64,000 nucleotides of DNA from JAITVM01 sp031551135 (lineage in GTDB: Bacteria; Bacillota; Clostridia; Lachnospirales; JAITVM01): the NCBI GenBank assembly GCA_031551135.1, contig JAVBOA010000045.1, positions 25,223 to 89,222 on the forward strand. Reading direction: 5' to 3'. The notes under the pieces are model-generated. The model saw only the letters and a list, made by a program, of their open reading frames with translations, ran no database searches and was not told the DNA's origin. A program made the translations under genes and the position numbers. Shown piece by piece: positions 8,002 to 17,024 of the stretch (the first letter of the stretch is position 1; every line of letters begins with the position of its first letter).

Positions 8002-9234
8002 ATGCAAAATTTTTCTGATATGACGTTTAATTTATACAAATATAAAGATTTATTTTCGGAAAAATCAAATATTGAAATCGATGAGCTGGATTTGGCCTCC
8101 GACCCGTATTTTGAGGGTTATATTAACCATATATACCGAGTAAAACAAGGTACTAAAAAATATATTATAAAACACGCAACCAATAAAACGAAATTGGAAG
8201 ACATAGGAATCAGCCTTGATACTTCCCGAAACAGACTGGAATACCTGTCGTATAAATTGCGTGCTTTAATCACACCCAAGTATATTCCGGAACTCTATTA
8301 TTGTGATATAAATAACGATCTCTTTATTATGGAAGATTTATCGCATATGTCGCTCTTGCGCCGCAGAATGAGTCTCGGGCATTCGTTCGAGCATACGTCG
8401 GCGCTAATCGGGGATTTTATGGCGCATAATCATTTTTTCACTTCTCAGCTATATTTATCTAACGCAACTTATTATCAATTGAATTCAGTTTTTTTGGCGG
8501 CTGAGAGAAGGAAAATTATGGAAGATTTCGCTCTTTATAAAATGCTTAAACCCGAATATTTGGAAAGCAAAAAAACGCATCCTTTCCGTGAAGTATCAGA
8601 GAAAGTTTGGAATGATTATGATATTCATTTAAAACTAATTGAGATGCGCGATGTTTTGAAAAATAAATGCGAATGCCTTATTCACGGTGATTTACATACA
8701 TCAAATATATTCGTTGATGAGCAGAGGCTCGCTGTTGTTGATATGGAATATTCTTTCATGGGACCTTATGGCTATGATATCGGCTATCTTTTGGCGAATT
8801 ATATTTCCCAATGGGCAGCTTTTAATTTCAACTCTGATTTTTCTAGCGAAAAGCGGGCTTTAATGCGCAAAAATATTTTGAATGCATTTGAAGATATATT
8901 ATTGAGGTATTTTTTTACGTTTGAGCAACTATATTTGTATTATGGGAAAGATATTTATCTGCAAACAAAAGGATATCTTGAATCTCTTTTCGAAAGTATA
9001 ATTCAGGATTCGGTTGGATTTATGGCTACCGTAAATATTTACCGCATAATAAATATGTTTGATTTTCCGGATTTTGATGTTATTAAAAATAAAACCGAAG
9101 CGAATTTGGCTAAATGTCTTTCATTATATGTCGGCATTTATCTTTTGAAAAATAAAAAATCTTTCAAGAATGTAAAAGATATTATTAGCGCAATTGAACA
9201 TGTGCAAAAATCTTTTTTTGCTATGTTAAATTGA
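8002..9234 (+). CDS. MtnK-like small-molecule kinase (aminoglycoside phosphotransferase fold)
   Basis: A 410-aa kinase of the APH / choline-kinase superfamily. The catalytic loop is HGDLHTSN at 228-235 and the metal-binding motif follows as VVDMEYSFMGPYGYDIGYLLAN at about 245-266. The phrase E-x-F-M-G-P-x-G-Y-D-I-G is typical of 5-methylthioribose kinase (MtnK), which phosphorylates methylthioribose in methionine salvage, and the length fits (about 400 aa). The N-lobe lysine is probably in KYIIKHA near residue 56. No other methionine-salvage gene is nearby, so the substrate is inferred from family likeness only. GAGAGGAGG precedes the ATG. The stop codon lies inside a palindromic repeat that begins at 9232. 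Confidence 0.65.
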   Translation: MQNFSDMTFNLYKYKDLFSEKSNIEIDELDLASDPYFEGYINHIYRVKQGTKKYIIKHATNKTKLEDIGISLDTSRNRLEYLSYKLRALITPKYIPELYYCDINNDLFIMEDLSHMSLLRRRMSLGHSFEHTSALIGDFMAHNHFFTSQLYLSNATYYQLNSVFLAAERRKIMEDFALYKMLKPEYLESKKTHPFREVSEKVWNDYDIHLKLIEMRDVLKNKCECLIHGDLHTSNIFVDEQRLAVVDMEYSFMGPYGYDIGYLLANYISQWAAFNFNSDFSSEKRALMRKNILNAFEDILLRYFFTFEQLYLYYGKDIYLQTKGYLESLFESIIQDSVGFMATVNIYRIINMFDFPDFDVIKNKTEANLAKCLSLYVGIYLLKNKKSFKNVKDIISAIEHVQKSFFAMLN

Positions 9235-9315
9235 CGAACGAAAACAAAGTTCACACCCGTTCCTCCCAACCTACCTAACCGCGCGGAACGGGTGTGAAAA
9301 TCTAATCGTTCGTCA
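9232..9315. repeat. palindromic repeat family 2, complete copy
   Basis: An 84-bp palindrome: outer arms TGACGAACGA (9232-9241) and TCGTTCGTCA (9306-9315), inner arms TTCACACCCGTTCC (9250-9263) and GGAACGGGTGTGAA (9285-9298). Related fragments lie at 22125-22154 and 43126-43157. The TGA stop of the kinase gene is its first three bases. There is no T-run, so it is not a standard terminator. Confidence 0.8.
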
Positions 9316-9518
9316 GTATAAATTAGCAATTGAAAAAATGACAAACAGTTGTTTTTAAAAATTGCGTTTATAAAAGAAAGCCTAAAATCATTTACGGATT
9401 TTAGTATATCGATTTTATACAAAGGTTTTTTGGAATAAGCCGGTTTTTATTCCGAATAGTTTTTGTGTAAACCGAATAATTTAAGATTAGCGTTGTGATA
9501 AGAAAAGGAGGTTACAAA

Positions 9519-11009
9519 ATGGGAAAATATCTCATGGCATTAGACCAAGGAACTACAAGTTCTAGGTGTATTATTTTTGACAAAGGTGGCAACATTTTGT
9601 CTGTTGCTCAAAAAGAATTTACTCAAATTTTTCCACAGGCAGGCTGGGTTGAGCATGATCCTATGGAAATTTGGGCAAGCCAAATAGCTGTTGCTGCTGA
9701 AGCAAAAGCTAGACTCGCTGTCGAAGCTTCCGATATCGATTCGATTGGTATTACTAACCAAAGAGAAACTACCGTTGTTTGGAACAAAAACACCGGCAAA
9801 CCTGTTTATAACGCTATAGTATGGCAATGCCGCCGTACAGCAGAATATTGTGATACCTTAAAAGCTTCGGGTTTTGACCAAAAAATCCGCGAAAAAACCG
9901 GTCTTGTAGTAGATGCGTATTTCTCCGGAACAAAAATCCGCTGGATTTTGGAGAATGTTGAAGGTGCAAGGGAAGAAGCTGAAAAAGGAAATCTGCTCTT
10001 TGGAACTATAGATTCATGGCTTATCTGGAATTTAACAAAAGGTCAAGTGCATGTAACTGATTATAGTAACGCTTCAAGAACTTTATTGTTTAATATTCAC
10101 ACTCTCGAGTGGGATGATGAAATACTTACCGAATTAAATATTCCTAAATCAATGCTTCCGGAAGCTAAACCTTCCTCTTATGTATACGGAAACGCTAATG
10201 CTGAATTTTTCGGCGGCGAAATTCCTATAGCCGGTGTTGCCGGTGACCAGCAAGCCGCTTTGTTCGGACAATGCTGTTTCGAGCCGGGTATGGTTAAAAA
10301 TACTTACGGAACAGGCTGTTTTATTTTAATGAATACAGGCGAAACTCCGGTTGCTTCCAAAAATGGTTTGCTTACAACAATTGCTTGGGGCGCAGACGGA
10401 AAAGTCGAATATGCTTTAGAGGGCAGTGTTTTCGTTGCCGGTGCTGCAATCCAGTGGCTTCGTGACGGACTCAGAATGATTGACAATGCGGCGTTTACAG
10501 AAGCTTATGCTAATAAAGTGACAGACAGCAACGGCGTTTATGTAGTTCCGGCTTTCGTTGGACTCGGCGCTCCTTATTGGGATCAGTACGCACGCGGAAT
10601 TATCGTTGGCTTGACCCGCGGCGTTGAAAAAGAACATTTTATTCGCGCTACCGTGGAATCTTTGGCATATCAATCTTATGATGTTATCGAGGCTATGATT
10701 AACGATTCCGGAAACGACCTCAAGAGTTTGAAAGTAGACGGCGGAGCAACTGCTAATAATTTCTTGATGCAATTCCAAGCAGATATTGCAAATACAGAAG
10801 TTGTTCGTCCTTCTATAATTGAATCTACTGCATTGGGTGCTGTTTATTTGGCAGGCCTTGCAACAGGATATTATGAAAATAAAGATGATATTGTTAAAAA
10901 TGTAAGCATTGACCGTGTATTTAAGCCTAGTATCGATGAATCTGCCCGCGCAGCTATGGTTGGCGGATGGAAAGAAGCTGTTAAACGTTCTTTCGGATGG
11001 GCTAAATAA
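9519..11009 (+). CDS. glpK: glycerol kinase
   Basis: Phosphorylates glycerol to glycerol-3-phosphate with ATP in the cytoplasm. It is a full FGGY-family kinase of 496 aa with the N-terminal phosphate loop LALDQGTTSSRCIIF, the glycerol-contact region ITNQRETTVVW and IVWQCRRT, the adenosine motif GVAGDQQAALFG, and the C-terminal LKVDGGATANNFLMQFQADI. I place the start at ATG 9519, because AAAAGGAGG lies just before it; an in-frame GTG at 9495 overlaps that site. The leader can form a small hairpin (GGAATAA / TTATTCC, 9432-9453) that competes with a second pairing (CGGTTT with AAACCG). The stop codon abuts a short repeat of family 1. No GlpF channel gene follows; an unrecognised membrane protein does. 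Confidence 0.97.
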   Translation: MGKYLMALDQGTTSSRCIIFDKGGNILSVAQKEFTQIFPQAGWVEHDPMEIWASQIAVAAEAKARLAVEASDIDSIGITNQRETTVVWNKNTGKPVYNAIVWQCRRTAEYCDTLKASGFDQKIREKTGLVVDAYFSGTKIRWILENVEGAREEAEKGNLLFGTIDSWLIWNLTKGQVHVTDYSNASRTLLFNIHTLEWDDEILTELNIPKSMLPEAKPSSYVYGNANAEFFGGEIPIAGVAGDQQAALFGQCCFEPGMVKNTYGTGCFILMNTGETPVASKNGLLTTIAWGADGKVEYALEGSVFVAGAAIQWLRDGLRMIDNAAFTEAYANKVTDSNGVYVVPAFVGLGAPYWDQYARGIIVGLTRGVEKEHFIRATVESLAYQSYDVIEAMINDSGNDLKSLKVDGGATANNFLMQFQADIANTEVVRPSIIESTALGAVYLAGLATGYYENKDDIVKNVSIDRVFKPSIDESARAAMVGGWKEAVKRSFGWAK

Positions 11010-11038
11010 TACTATTTTCATCTTGAATGGAAATAGTA
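11009..11038. repeat. palindromic repeat family 1, minimal copy
   Basis: About 30 bp, ATACTATTTTCATC facing GGAAATAGTA, starting at the last base of the glpK stop codon. It is reduced almost to the two ends. Confidence 0.7.
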
Positions 11039-11188
11039 AAAAAATTAATATTTCCGAAAACGGACGAGTTGCAATAATCATTTCGCATAATCTTTGCGAA
11101 ACACCGTAGTGATTTTTGTTTGAAAGCCGTTTTCGGTTTATATTAAATACAGCTATCATAATTTTATATTGAAAGTAGGGTGTTATTT

Positions 11189-12061
11189 ATGGATATGTTA
11201 GCAATTATTGCTGCGTTTGGCGGCGGGGTTTTCGGTGCTGCAATCGGCGCATTAAATGCATTTATCATGACAGGTCTTCTTGCAATAGTTGGTTTTATTC
11301 TTGGCTTGGCCGGTGTCGGCGATTTAACCGGCGGTCTTATTACTTTCGGCGGACTTTTGGGTCCTCATGTTGCGTTTGCCGGCGGTGTTGCTGCTGCTGC
11401 TTATGCAGGAAATAAAGGCAAAGGCTTAGCTTCTGGAACAGATATCGTTACAGCTCTTAACGGCCTTACCGATTATACTGTTTTATTGGTTGGCGGAGCT
11501 TTTGGTATTATCGGTGCTATTACAGTTTATCTTTTGGGCGGAGTATTAAAAATACCTGCTGACGGTCCTGCAATGGGCGTTATCGTTACCGCTATAATTA
11601 CTCGTTTTGTATTCGGCAAAACTGGTCTTACAGGAAAATATACAGGCTCAGAGCCTCGTACATGGTTCCCTAAAGGAAAAGGACTTTTCCAAAGTATTAC
11701 TCTCAGCCTTGCATTAGGTATTGTAGTATCATGTATCGGTCAGCAATTTATAAATGCCGGTGTTACTTTTGAAGTTCTTGGAGGATTTTATCCTGTTGTA
11801 TGTTTTGGTATCTCTGCATTCAGTTTAATTTTTGTAACAGCCGGTCTCGCCGCTCCTGCTACTCACCACATCACTTTGCCTGCTGCTATAGCTTTTTGCA
11901 AAACAGGAAATATTTTTGTTGGTATAGTTGTAGCTGTAATTTGCGCTTTGATTGGTGACGTTGTTGGTAATACATTCAATAGCCACTGCGACTCACATAT
12001 CGACCCTCCTGCTATCACAATCTTTAGCATGACTTTATTACTTAATATAATGTTTCCATAA
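11189..12061 (+). CDS. glycine-rich polytopic membrane protein of unknown function
   Basis: A 290-aa integral membrane protein with roughly eight to ten hydrophobic segments and a very high Gly/Ala content. Two segments look like a diverged internal duplication: GLLGPHVAFAGGVAAAAY near residue 55 and GLAAPATHHITLPAAIAF near residue 210. Both contain P and H inside an otherwise hydrophobic helix, as in re-entrant or broken helices of transporters. A conserved-looking polar stretch HCDSHIDPPA lies near the C-terminus. I chose ATG 11189, with GTAGGG upstream. It follows glpK by 180 bp on the same strand, which suggests but does not prove a role in glycerol or polyol uptake. It is not a member of the aquaglyceroporin family (no NPA motifs). 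Confidence 0.65.
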   Translation: MDMLAIIAAFGGGVFGAAIGALNAFIMTGLLAIVGFILGLAGVGDLTGGLITFGGLLGPHVAFAGGVAAAAYAGNKGKGLASGTDIVTALNGLTDYTVLLVGGAFGIIGAITVYLLGGVLKIPADGPAMGVIVTAIITRFVFGKTGLTGKYTGSEPRTWFPKGKGLFQSITLSLALGIVVSCIGQQFINAGVTFEVLGGFYPVVCFGISAFSLIFVTAGLAAPATHHITLPAAIAFCKTGNIFVGIVVAVICALIGDVVGNTFNSHCDSHIDPPAITIFSMTLLLNIMFP

Positions 12062-12151
12062 GAAAAACATATGCCACTGGTTTAGAAAAATCAGTGGCTT
12101 GATTAAAAAAATAGTATTTTTATTAACAATGTGTTAGAATTAAATAGTACA

Positions 12152-12184
12152 AATATTTTGGCTTGTATCCCAAGCCAATATTTT
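12152..12184. other. strong hairpin in the intergenic region
   Basis: TTGGCTTG and CAAGCCAA with flanking AATATT / AATATT make a long stem around a five-base loop. It may end transcription of the membrane-protein gene (a T-run TTTTA follows) or act in the leader of the hemerythrin gene. A smaller hairpin GCCACTG / CAGTGGC lies at about 12072-12097. Confidence 0.5.
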
Positions 12185-12260
12185 ACTAAAAAAATAATTT
12201 TTTAACTTAGGAAGAATTTTGTTTTATTTGGACAGAATAATTATAAGGAGGTCAGAAAAA

Positions 12261-13133
12261 ATGTGGAAAGATACTTATTTAGTCGGCGTTGAGTTGATAG
12301 ATAATCAGCATAAAGAATTGTTCAGAAGAGTGGAAAAACTGCTCGCGGTCATCGGCAAAAGCGATGCAAATTATAAAGAAGAATGTGAAGCCGCTGTTGC
12401 TTTTTTGAAAAATTATACCGTAGAGCATTTTGGTGCAGAGGAAGCTTATCAGGAATCAATCAATTATGACGGTCTTGAAGAACATAAAAAAATCCATAAG
12501 CTTTTTATAGATGCTATCGATTTTCACGAAAAACAAATGGTAGAATCGGACTTTGCCGCTCCATATGTTCAAGCGTTTGCCGGTATGCTGACAGCTTGGC
12601 TCATTAACCATATCGGTGATGAAGACCAGCAAATACCAAAAGGCAACCGCAAAGAGCATGAAGTTTCGGGCACGGATTTTTCCGATATTCTCTTAAATTC
12701 AACTAAAGAAGCTTTTTCTCGAGTTGCGGGAACCAGCGGTGATTTTAAAATGGAATCTGCTACCGATGAAATATCCGGCGATTTGATTATAAGAATGGAT
12801 ATTAACGATGGTGTTCATGAGGCTGTTGAATTCGTATTCCCTAAAGAAATTGCTCTTAAACTCACAGGCTCTATGAAAGGCGGAGAGCAGAGCGAATTAG
12901 ACGATTATGTTAATGGTGCATTATCGGAAATCGTTAATATCATTAGTAAAAAATCTAAAGTTGCACCGCCGCCTTCCGGTACGAATGTATATTCAAGACC
13001 GACACATATTAAATCATATAATTTGGCTTCTTCCGGCACTAATATTTATGCAAAACTTGCTTCGGAAGTTGTTCAAAGATATAAAATCTCTATGGATTTT
13101 GGAGATCTTGGAATTAATGTTTATAATAAATAA
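12261..13133 (+). CDS. bacteriohemerythrin fused to a CheX-like domain
   Basis: A 290-aa two-domain protein. Residues 1-125 are a bacteriohemerythrin with all seven di-iron ligands: His17, His56, Glu60, His75, His79, His117 and Asp122, so it should bind oxygen or sense it through a non-haem di-iron site. Residues from about 140 onward resemble the CheX/CheC family: a beta segment (SGDLIIRMDINDG, AVEFVFPKEIALKLTGS) and then DDYVNGALSEIVNIISKK, where E and N sit in the position of the CheX phosphatase E-xx-N pair. CheX removes phosphate from CheY-P, or serves as a binding module in signalling proteins. The start is the ATG at 12261 after AAGGAGG. No chemotaxis gene is adjacent. The second domain is my inference from motif spacing. 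Confidence 0.75.
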   Translation: MWKDTYLVGVELIDNQHKELFRRVEKLLAVIGKSDANYKEECEAAVAFLKNYTVEHFGAEEAYQESINYDGLEEHKKIHKLFIDAIDFHEKQMVESDFAAPYVQAFAGMLTAWLINHIGDEDQQIPKGNRKEHEVSGTDFSDILLNSTKEAFSRVAGTSGDFKMESATDEISGDLIIRMDINDGVHEAVEFVFPKEIALKLTGSMKGGEQSELDDYVNGALSEIVNIISKKSKVAPPPSGTNVYSRPTHIKSYNLASSGTNIYAKLASEVVQRYKISMDFGDLGINVYNK

Positions 13134-13138
13134 TAATT

Positions 13139-13170
13139 TAAGGCTGTTCTTTTCGGAACGGCCTTTTTTT
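13139..13170 (+). terminator. rho-independent terminator
   Basis: AAGGCTGTTC / GGAACGGCCTT stem followed by TTTTTTT, six bases past the hemerythrin-gene stop. Confidence 0.9.
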
Positions 13171-13281
13171 GTGGTCATAGCGTTGTATATCCAATGTTAT
13201 TCCTTAATTATATATTCGATATAGAATATAAATTAAGGGGGAAGAGGATTATATTTACAAGGTAATTATAATCCGCAAAAA

Positions 13282-16200
13282 ATGAAAAAAGTTTTATTTT
13301 TTTTAGTTGCAGTTTTTTTGATGCTTTCAGCAGTGTTTTTTGAAAGCAATACGGAGAAATACAGAAAAGTCAGGGCAGAATCGGTTTTGGATGAAGATAA
13401 TCAAATTTTAGAAGAAACAGGCGAAATTTTAAAAGAAAATACAAATGATGAAATTTTAGAAGCAGATATTGAATATCCAGAAAATACGACTGGCGAAATT
13501 ACTGAAACAGATATTGAGTATCCTGAAAATATGACCGGCGAAATTACGGAATCAGATATTGAATATCCTGAAAATGCAGAACCGACGGAGACGAATATTA
13601 TTGACGAGAGCGAAATTTTGCAGCCTACAGAAATCATTTTGGAAAATAATCAAAATGAAGTAGATTCAGGATTTACACTAAGAAAAGAATTTACGATTCA
13701 ATCCTCGGCGGATGATGCCGAAGTTAGTGCATCTTCTGTTAATTTAACGAGCAGCGGACTTGAATTGCACGGAAAAGTATCGAGCACAGAAAGTACTGTC
13801 TATTTAAGATTTACGAATGTAAATATTCCAAGCGACGCAAAAATTTCAAGAGCATATTTATCCTTCACTTCACGAGACTCATCTACGGCAGGCACAGTAC
13901 TTAATATTCAAGGCGAATTGGGAAATGGTAATCCTTTGACAAGAAATACCGCTGATTATTCAGCGCGCGTTTTTACAGAGGATTTTGTTCAATCAACGTC
14001 TTCAGCCATAAGAAGCAATGAAATTTATCAAACTTCGGATATTTATCCGATTTTCGGTCAGATGTTGGCGAACAATTCCGATTCCTATGTTTTCAAAATA
14101 AAAGGAAATATGAACGGTTCTCTGGTTGCACGCTCATTTGATTCGGATAAGCTGAGAGCACCGAAACTTATAGTTGAATATTCTTCAAATACCGGTGAAT
14201 TTTCTCTTCCTATCGCTATTTCGGGCGACGACGGCGAAGAAAGAGCAACAGGCTCAGTTTCATTAAGCGGTTCTTTGCATTTGGGCGGATATTCTTCGTC
14301 TTCCAATTCCGAATCGAGCCGAGTTATTATGGGCTTGAGATTTAATAATGTAACAATTCCCGAAAATGCCGAAATCACGAATGCCTATATTGAATTTACA
14401 CCAAGAACACGGATTTCAACTCAAATAGAATCATATATGGATATAAAATGTGAAAACGGAAATGCCGCCGCATACACAACGGCATCAAAAAATATCACGA
14501 ATAGGAATTATGGAAAAATATCTGTAAATTACAGACAGCCGACGATTTCCACAACTCAAAGATTTTCCACTCCTAATTTGAGGACAGTAATTGACGAATG
14601 CCGTTTATCAGGCTGGCAATCCGGACAAGCTTTGGGATTCAAAATAAGCGGCGATAAATATATCGGTTCGGTTTATGACGGTTCGAATTTGGAAAGCGCA
14701 CCAAGGCTTGTAATCCAATTTAAATCGGGCAAAGGTGCGTATATCGAAGATGAAATATCGAATCCTTCTTTATTGAAAAATATTTATATAAATGAAATTT
14801 CTACAGAAGGAACTGCAAGTTCTAAAGATGATTGGATAGAATTGTACAACGATAATAATTATATACTTGTTTTAAATGAATCCGTTTATTTCACGAACGA
14901 TACTAAAAAACCGGAAAAATTTGAGCTTAAAGGAATTTCGATTCCTGCAAAGGGTTATAAAACAATCTATTGTGATGAAAAAACGGAATTGGGAAGCGAC
15001 CACGCAAGTTTCTCTTTGAAAGCAAGCGGAGAAGTTTTTATAAATACAAAAGTTGACGGTGCTATTCAAACAATAAATTCTCTAAAATATGATAAACAAT
15101 TATATAATGAAACATTTGGCCGAAAACCGGATGCCGGAAATAATTTAGTTCCTTTCGCAAACGAGACTTTTGAAAAATCAAATAATAACGCGCCTGAGCT
15201 TTATCCTATAAATGTAAGTACAGAACGCGGCGTTTATGACAGCGGTTTCGAATTGAGCATTTCATCAAAGCCAAATGTCAATATTCGTTATACTTTGGAC
15301 GGAACTTTTCCGACGAATACAAAAGGAACTGTATATGCTGCGCCAATCCGTATCGATAAAACCTCGGTTATAAAGATTTATGCTTATGATAATTACGGAA
15401 ACAGCAATGTTATTGCGCATACTTATGTTTTGCGGAATAATTATAATAATGAAAGCGGATGGAGTTATAAAACGAATATCAATGGTCAATTTTATGCTGA
15501 AACGATTGATGATTTTCCGATTGTTTCAATAACTTCGGACCGCTCTTCGCTGAGTTCTTCAACGTATGCACAGTCAACTTTTGAATATCTTGATTCACAT
15601 ATAAACCCGGGAGCGTCAAATTTATTTACGAATTCGGGCGCAAAGAAATTCGGGCAGGCAACAGCGGGCTGGACAAATTCTAATGTTACCGCAAAATTCC
15701 ATCGTGATTATGACACAAAAAAACTTTCGTACGATTTTTTCGATGAAATCATCGGCGAAGCTTTTCCGCTTGTTTCGAAATTTGGAAAAATTGATTTAAA
15801 AGAGGGCGAAGACGGGCCGCAATCCGATATTTGGGATTTAGGATACAATCGCTACAGCGAAAAAGCCGTAAATACTTTGGCGATTCAGATGGATAAATTC
15901 GCGCTTCATACAAGATATGTTTATTATATTTACAATGGTAAATTTATGGGACTGAAAACCCTGCGGGAATCTTTCAGCAATTCGATGTTCGAAGAATATT
16001 TTGGAGATGACAGCGATAATTATACAAAAGTGACTATGCAAGACGGCGGATTTTCGAGCGGCGGAATCGAAGACGCAGATGACGGTGACCCGGCTTTATG
16101 GAAAAGAATTTATGATTTAGCGAATAGTAAGAATTTTCAAGAATTTAAAAAATATGTTGATGTTGAAGATTTAATTAAAATGCAAATTTTGTTTATGTTT

Positions 16201-16974
16201 ATAGATTCGGAGCGGGAAGTCGAAGCCGTTTTGCATAACGATGCGGCTACGGGCGGCGGCGTAAAGATGATTTCTAATATAAATGACTTAGACGGTGCAT
16301 TTTTTAATGATAAAAAAACCGGTACTGAAAAAGCACATTTTATTGGCGGCGGCGGAAATTACCGCTATAAATGGGGTGACTCTACATCGATGATGGGTGC
16401 AGGAAAATTATTTGGAAATTTTTCCGGAAACAGCACAAATTTAACTGCGGGAAATTTGGAATTTAAAACTCTGGTAAAAGATCAAGTTTTAAAACAAATC
16501 GGACCAGTCAGTGGTGATTTTAGAGGAGCTGACGGCGCACCTTTGTCGGTTGATAATGTTAAAAAAGTCATAATGGAAAACCAAGCCGAATTGGATAAGC
16601 CATATCAGTTGGACGCTGCATTTATGGGATTTAGCCGAAACGCTTATCAAGATTGGTTGAATTGGCAGAAAAATATCCTAATTCAAGTAGAGGACAGAGT
16701 TAAATTCAGCCTCGAAAAATGGAAAGAATATAATATGGCTCACACTTTGGAAGCGGTTGGCGTAAATAAATCAAATGAGGGAATTACATTAACAAACCCA
16801 AATTCAACAGATGTTTATTATACTTTGGACGGAACTGACCCGATGGGAGCCGACGGCGTTATTTCCAAATCGGCGGTTAAATATACAAACGGTACAGTGA
16901 TAGCGCAAGGCGGAAAAATAATAATCAGACCATTTACAACAAACAATTGGGGACCATTAACTATAGCCGAATAA
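13282..16974 (+). CDS. large secreted CotH-family multidomain protein
   Basis: A 1230-aa exported protein. Domains in order: signal peptide (1-30); three 15-residue repeats of the type EITETDIEYPENxTG (about 57-101); two copies of a beta-sandwich domain with VYLRFTNVNIPSDAKISRAYLSF and GLRFNNVTIPENAEITNAYIEF (about 135-300 and 310-490); a lamin-tail-like domain with IYINEISTEG and DDWIELYND (about 500-610); a chitobiase-type module with YTLDGTFPTN (about 650-715); a CotH kinase-like domain (about 735-1130) with YNGKFMGLKTLRESFS and NINDLDGAFF; and a last chitobiase-type module with YYTLDGTDPMG. CotH proteins are atypical secreted kinases known from spore coats and from extracellular complexes. 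No clear ribosome site lies near ATG 13282; GGGGGAAGAGG is about 40 bases upstream. It stands alone between two terminators. Confidence 0.85.
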   Translation: MKKVLFFLVAVFLMLSAVFFESNTEKYRKVRAESVLDEDNQILEETGEILKENTNDEILEADIEYPENTTGEITETDIEYPENMTGEITESDIEYPENAEPTETNIIDESEILQPTEIILENNQNEVDSGFTLRKEFTIQSSADDAEVSASSVNLTSSGLELHGKVSSTESTVYLRFTNVNIPSDAKISRAYLSFTSRDSSTAGTVLNIQGELGNGNPLTRNTADYSARVFTEDFVQSTSSAIRSNEIYQTSDIYPIFGQMLANNSDSYVFKIKGNMNGSLVARSFDSDKLRAPKLIVEYSSNTGEFSLPIAISGDDGEERATGSVSLSGSLHLGGYSSSSNSESSRVIMGLRFNNVTIPENAEITNAYIEFTPRTRISTQIESYMDIKCENGNAAAYTTASKNITNRNYGKISVNYRQPTISTTQRFSTPNLRTVIDECRLSGWQSGQALGFKISGDKYIGSVYDGSNLESAPRLVIQFKSGKGAYIEDEISNPSLLKNIYINEISTEGTASSKDDWIELYNDNNYILVLNESVYFTNDTKKPEKFELKGISIPAKGYKTIYCDEKTELGSDHASFSLKASGEVFINTKVDGAIQTINSLKYDKQLYNETFGRKPDAGNNLVPFANETFEKSNNNAPELYPINVSTERGVYDSGFELSISSKPNVNIRYTLDGTFPTNTKGTVYAAPIRIDKTSVIKIYAYDNYGNSNVIAHTYVLRNNYNNESGWSYKTNINGQFYAETIDDFPIVSITSDRSSLSSSTYAQSTFEYLDSHINPGASNLFTNSGAKKFGQATAGWTNSNVTAKFHRDYDTKKLSYDFFDEIIGEAFPLVSKFGKIDLKEGEDGPQSDIWDLGYNRYSEKAVNTLAIQMDKFALHTRYVYYIYNGKFMGLKTLRESFSNSMFEEYFGDDSDNYTKVTMQDGGFSSGGIEDADDGDPALWKRIYDLANSKNFQEFKKYVDVEDLIKMQILFMFIDSEREVEAVLHNDAATGGGVKMISNINDLDGAFFNDKKTGTEKAHFIGGGGNYRYKWGDSTSMMGAGKLFGNFSGNSTNLTAGNLEFKTLVKDQVLKQIGPVSGDFRGADGAPLSVDNVKKVIMENQAELDKPYQLDAAFMGFSRNAYQDWLNWQKNILIQVEDRVKFSLEKWKEYNMAHTLEAVGVNKSNEGITLTNPNSTDVYYTLDGTDPMGADGVISKSAVKYTNGTVIAQGGKIIIRPFTTNNWGPLTIAE
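13450..13584 (+). repeat. three tandem 45-bp repeats inside the CotH-type gene
   Basis: Units begin at 13450, 13495 and 13540 with GAAATT and encode E-I-x-E-x-D-I-E-Y-P-E-N. They are imperfect at the DNA level, so they are not recent copies only. Confidence 0.85.
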
Positions 16975-16989
16975 AAAGAACTTAACAAG

Positions 16990-17024
16990 AATGCCTTATA
17001 TGACTTTTAGTTATATAGGGCATT
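16990..17024 (+). terminator. terminator hairpin
   Basis: A 15-bp stem with two G-T pairs (AATGCCTTATATGAC / GTTATATAGGGCATT) followed by TTTATCT, sixteen bases past the CotH-type gene stop. Confidence 0.65.

Noticed and set aside
9232..9315. The 84-bp palindrome as a rho-independent terminator
   Set aside because: The loop between the inner arms is long and no T-run follows on either strand; related fragments elsewhere show it is a repeat.
10416..11159. Long open frame of 247 codons on the minus strand across the 3' part of glpK
   Set aside because: It is fully antisense to a conserved glycerol kinase, has no ribosome site or recognisable domain, and its codon pattern is the mirror of glpK.
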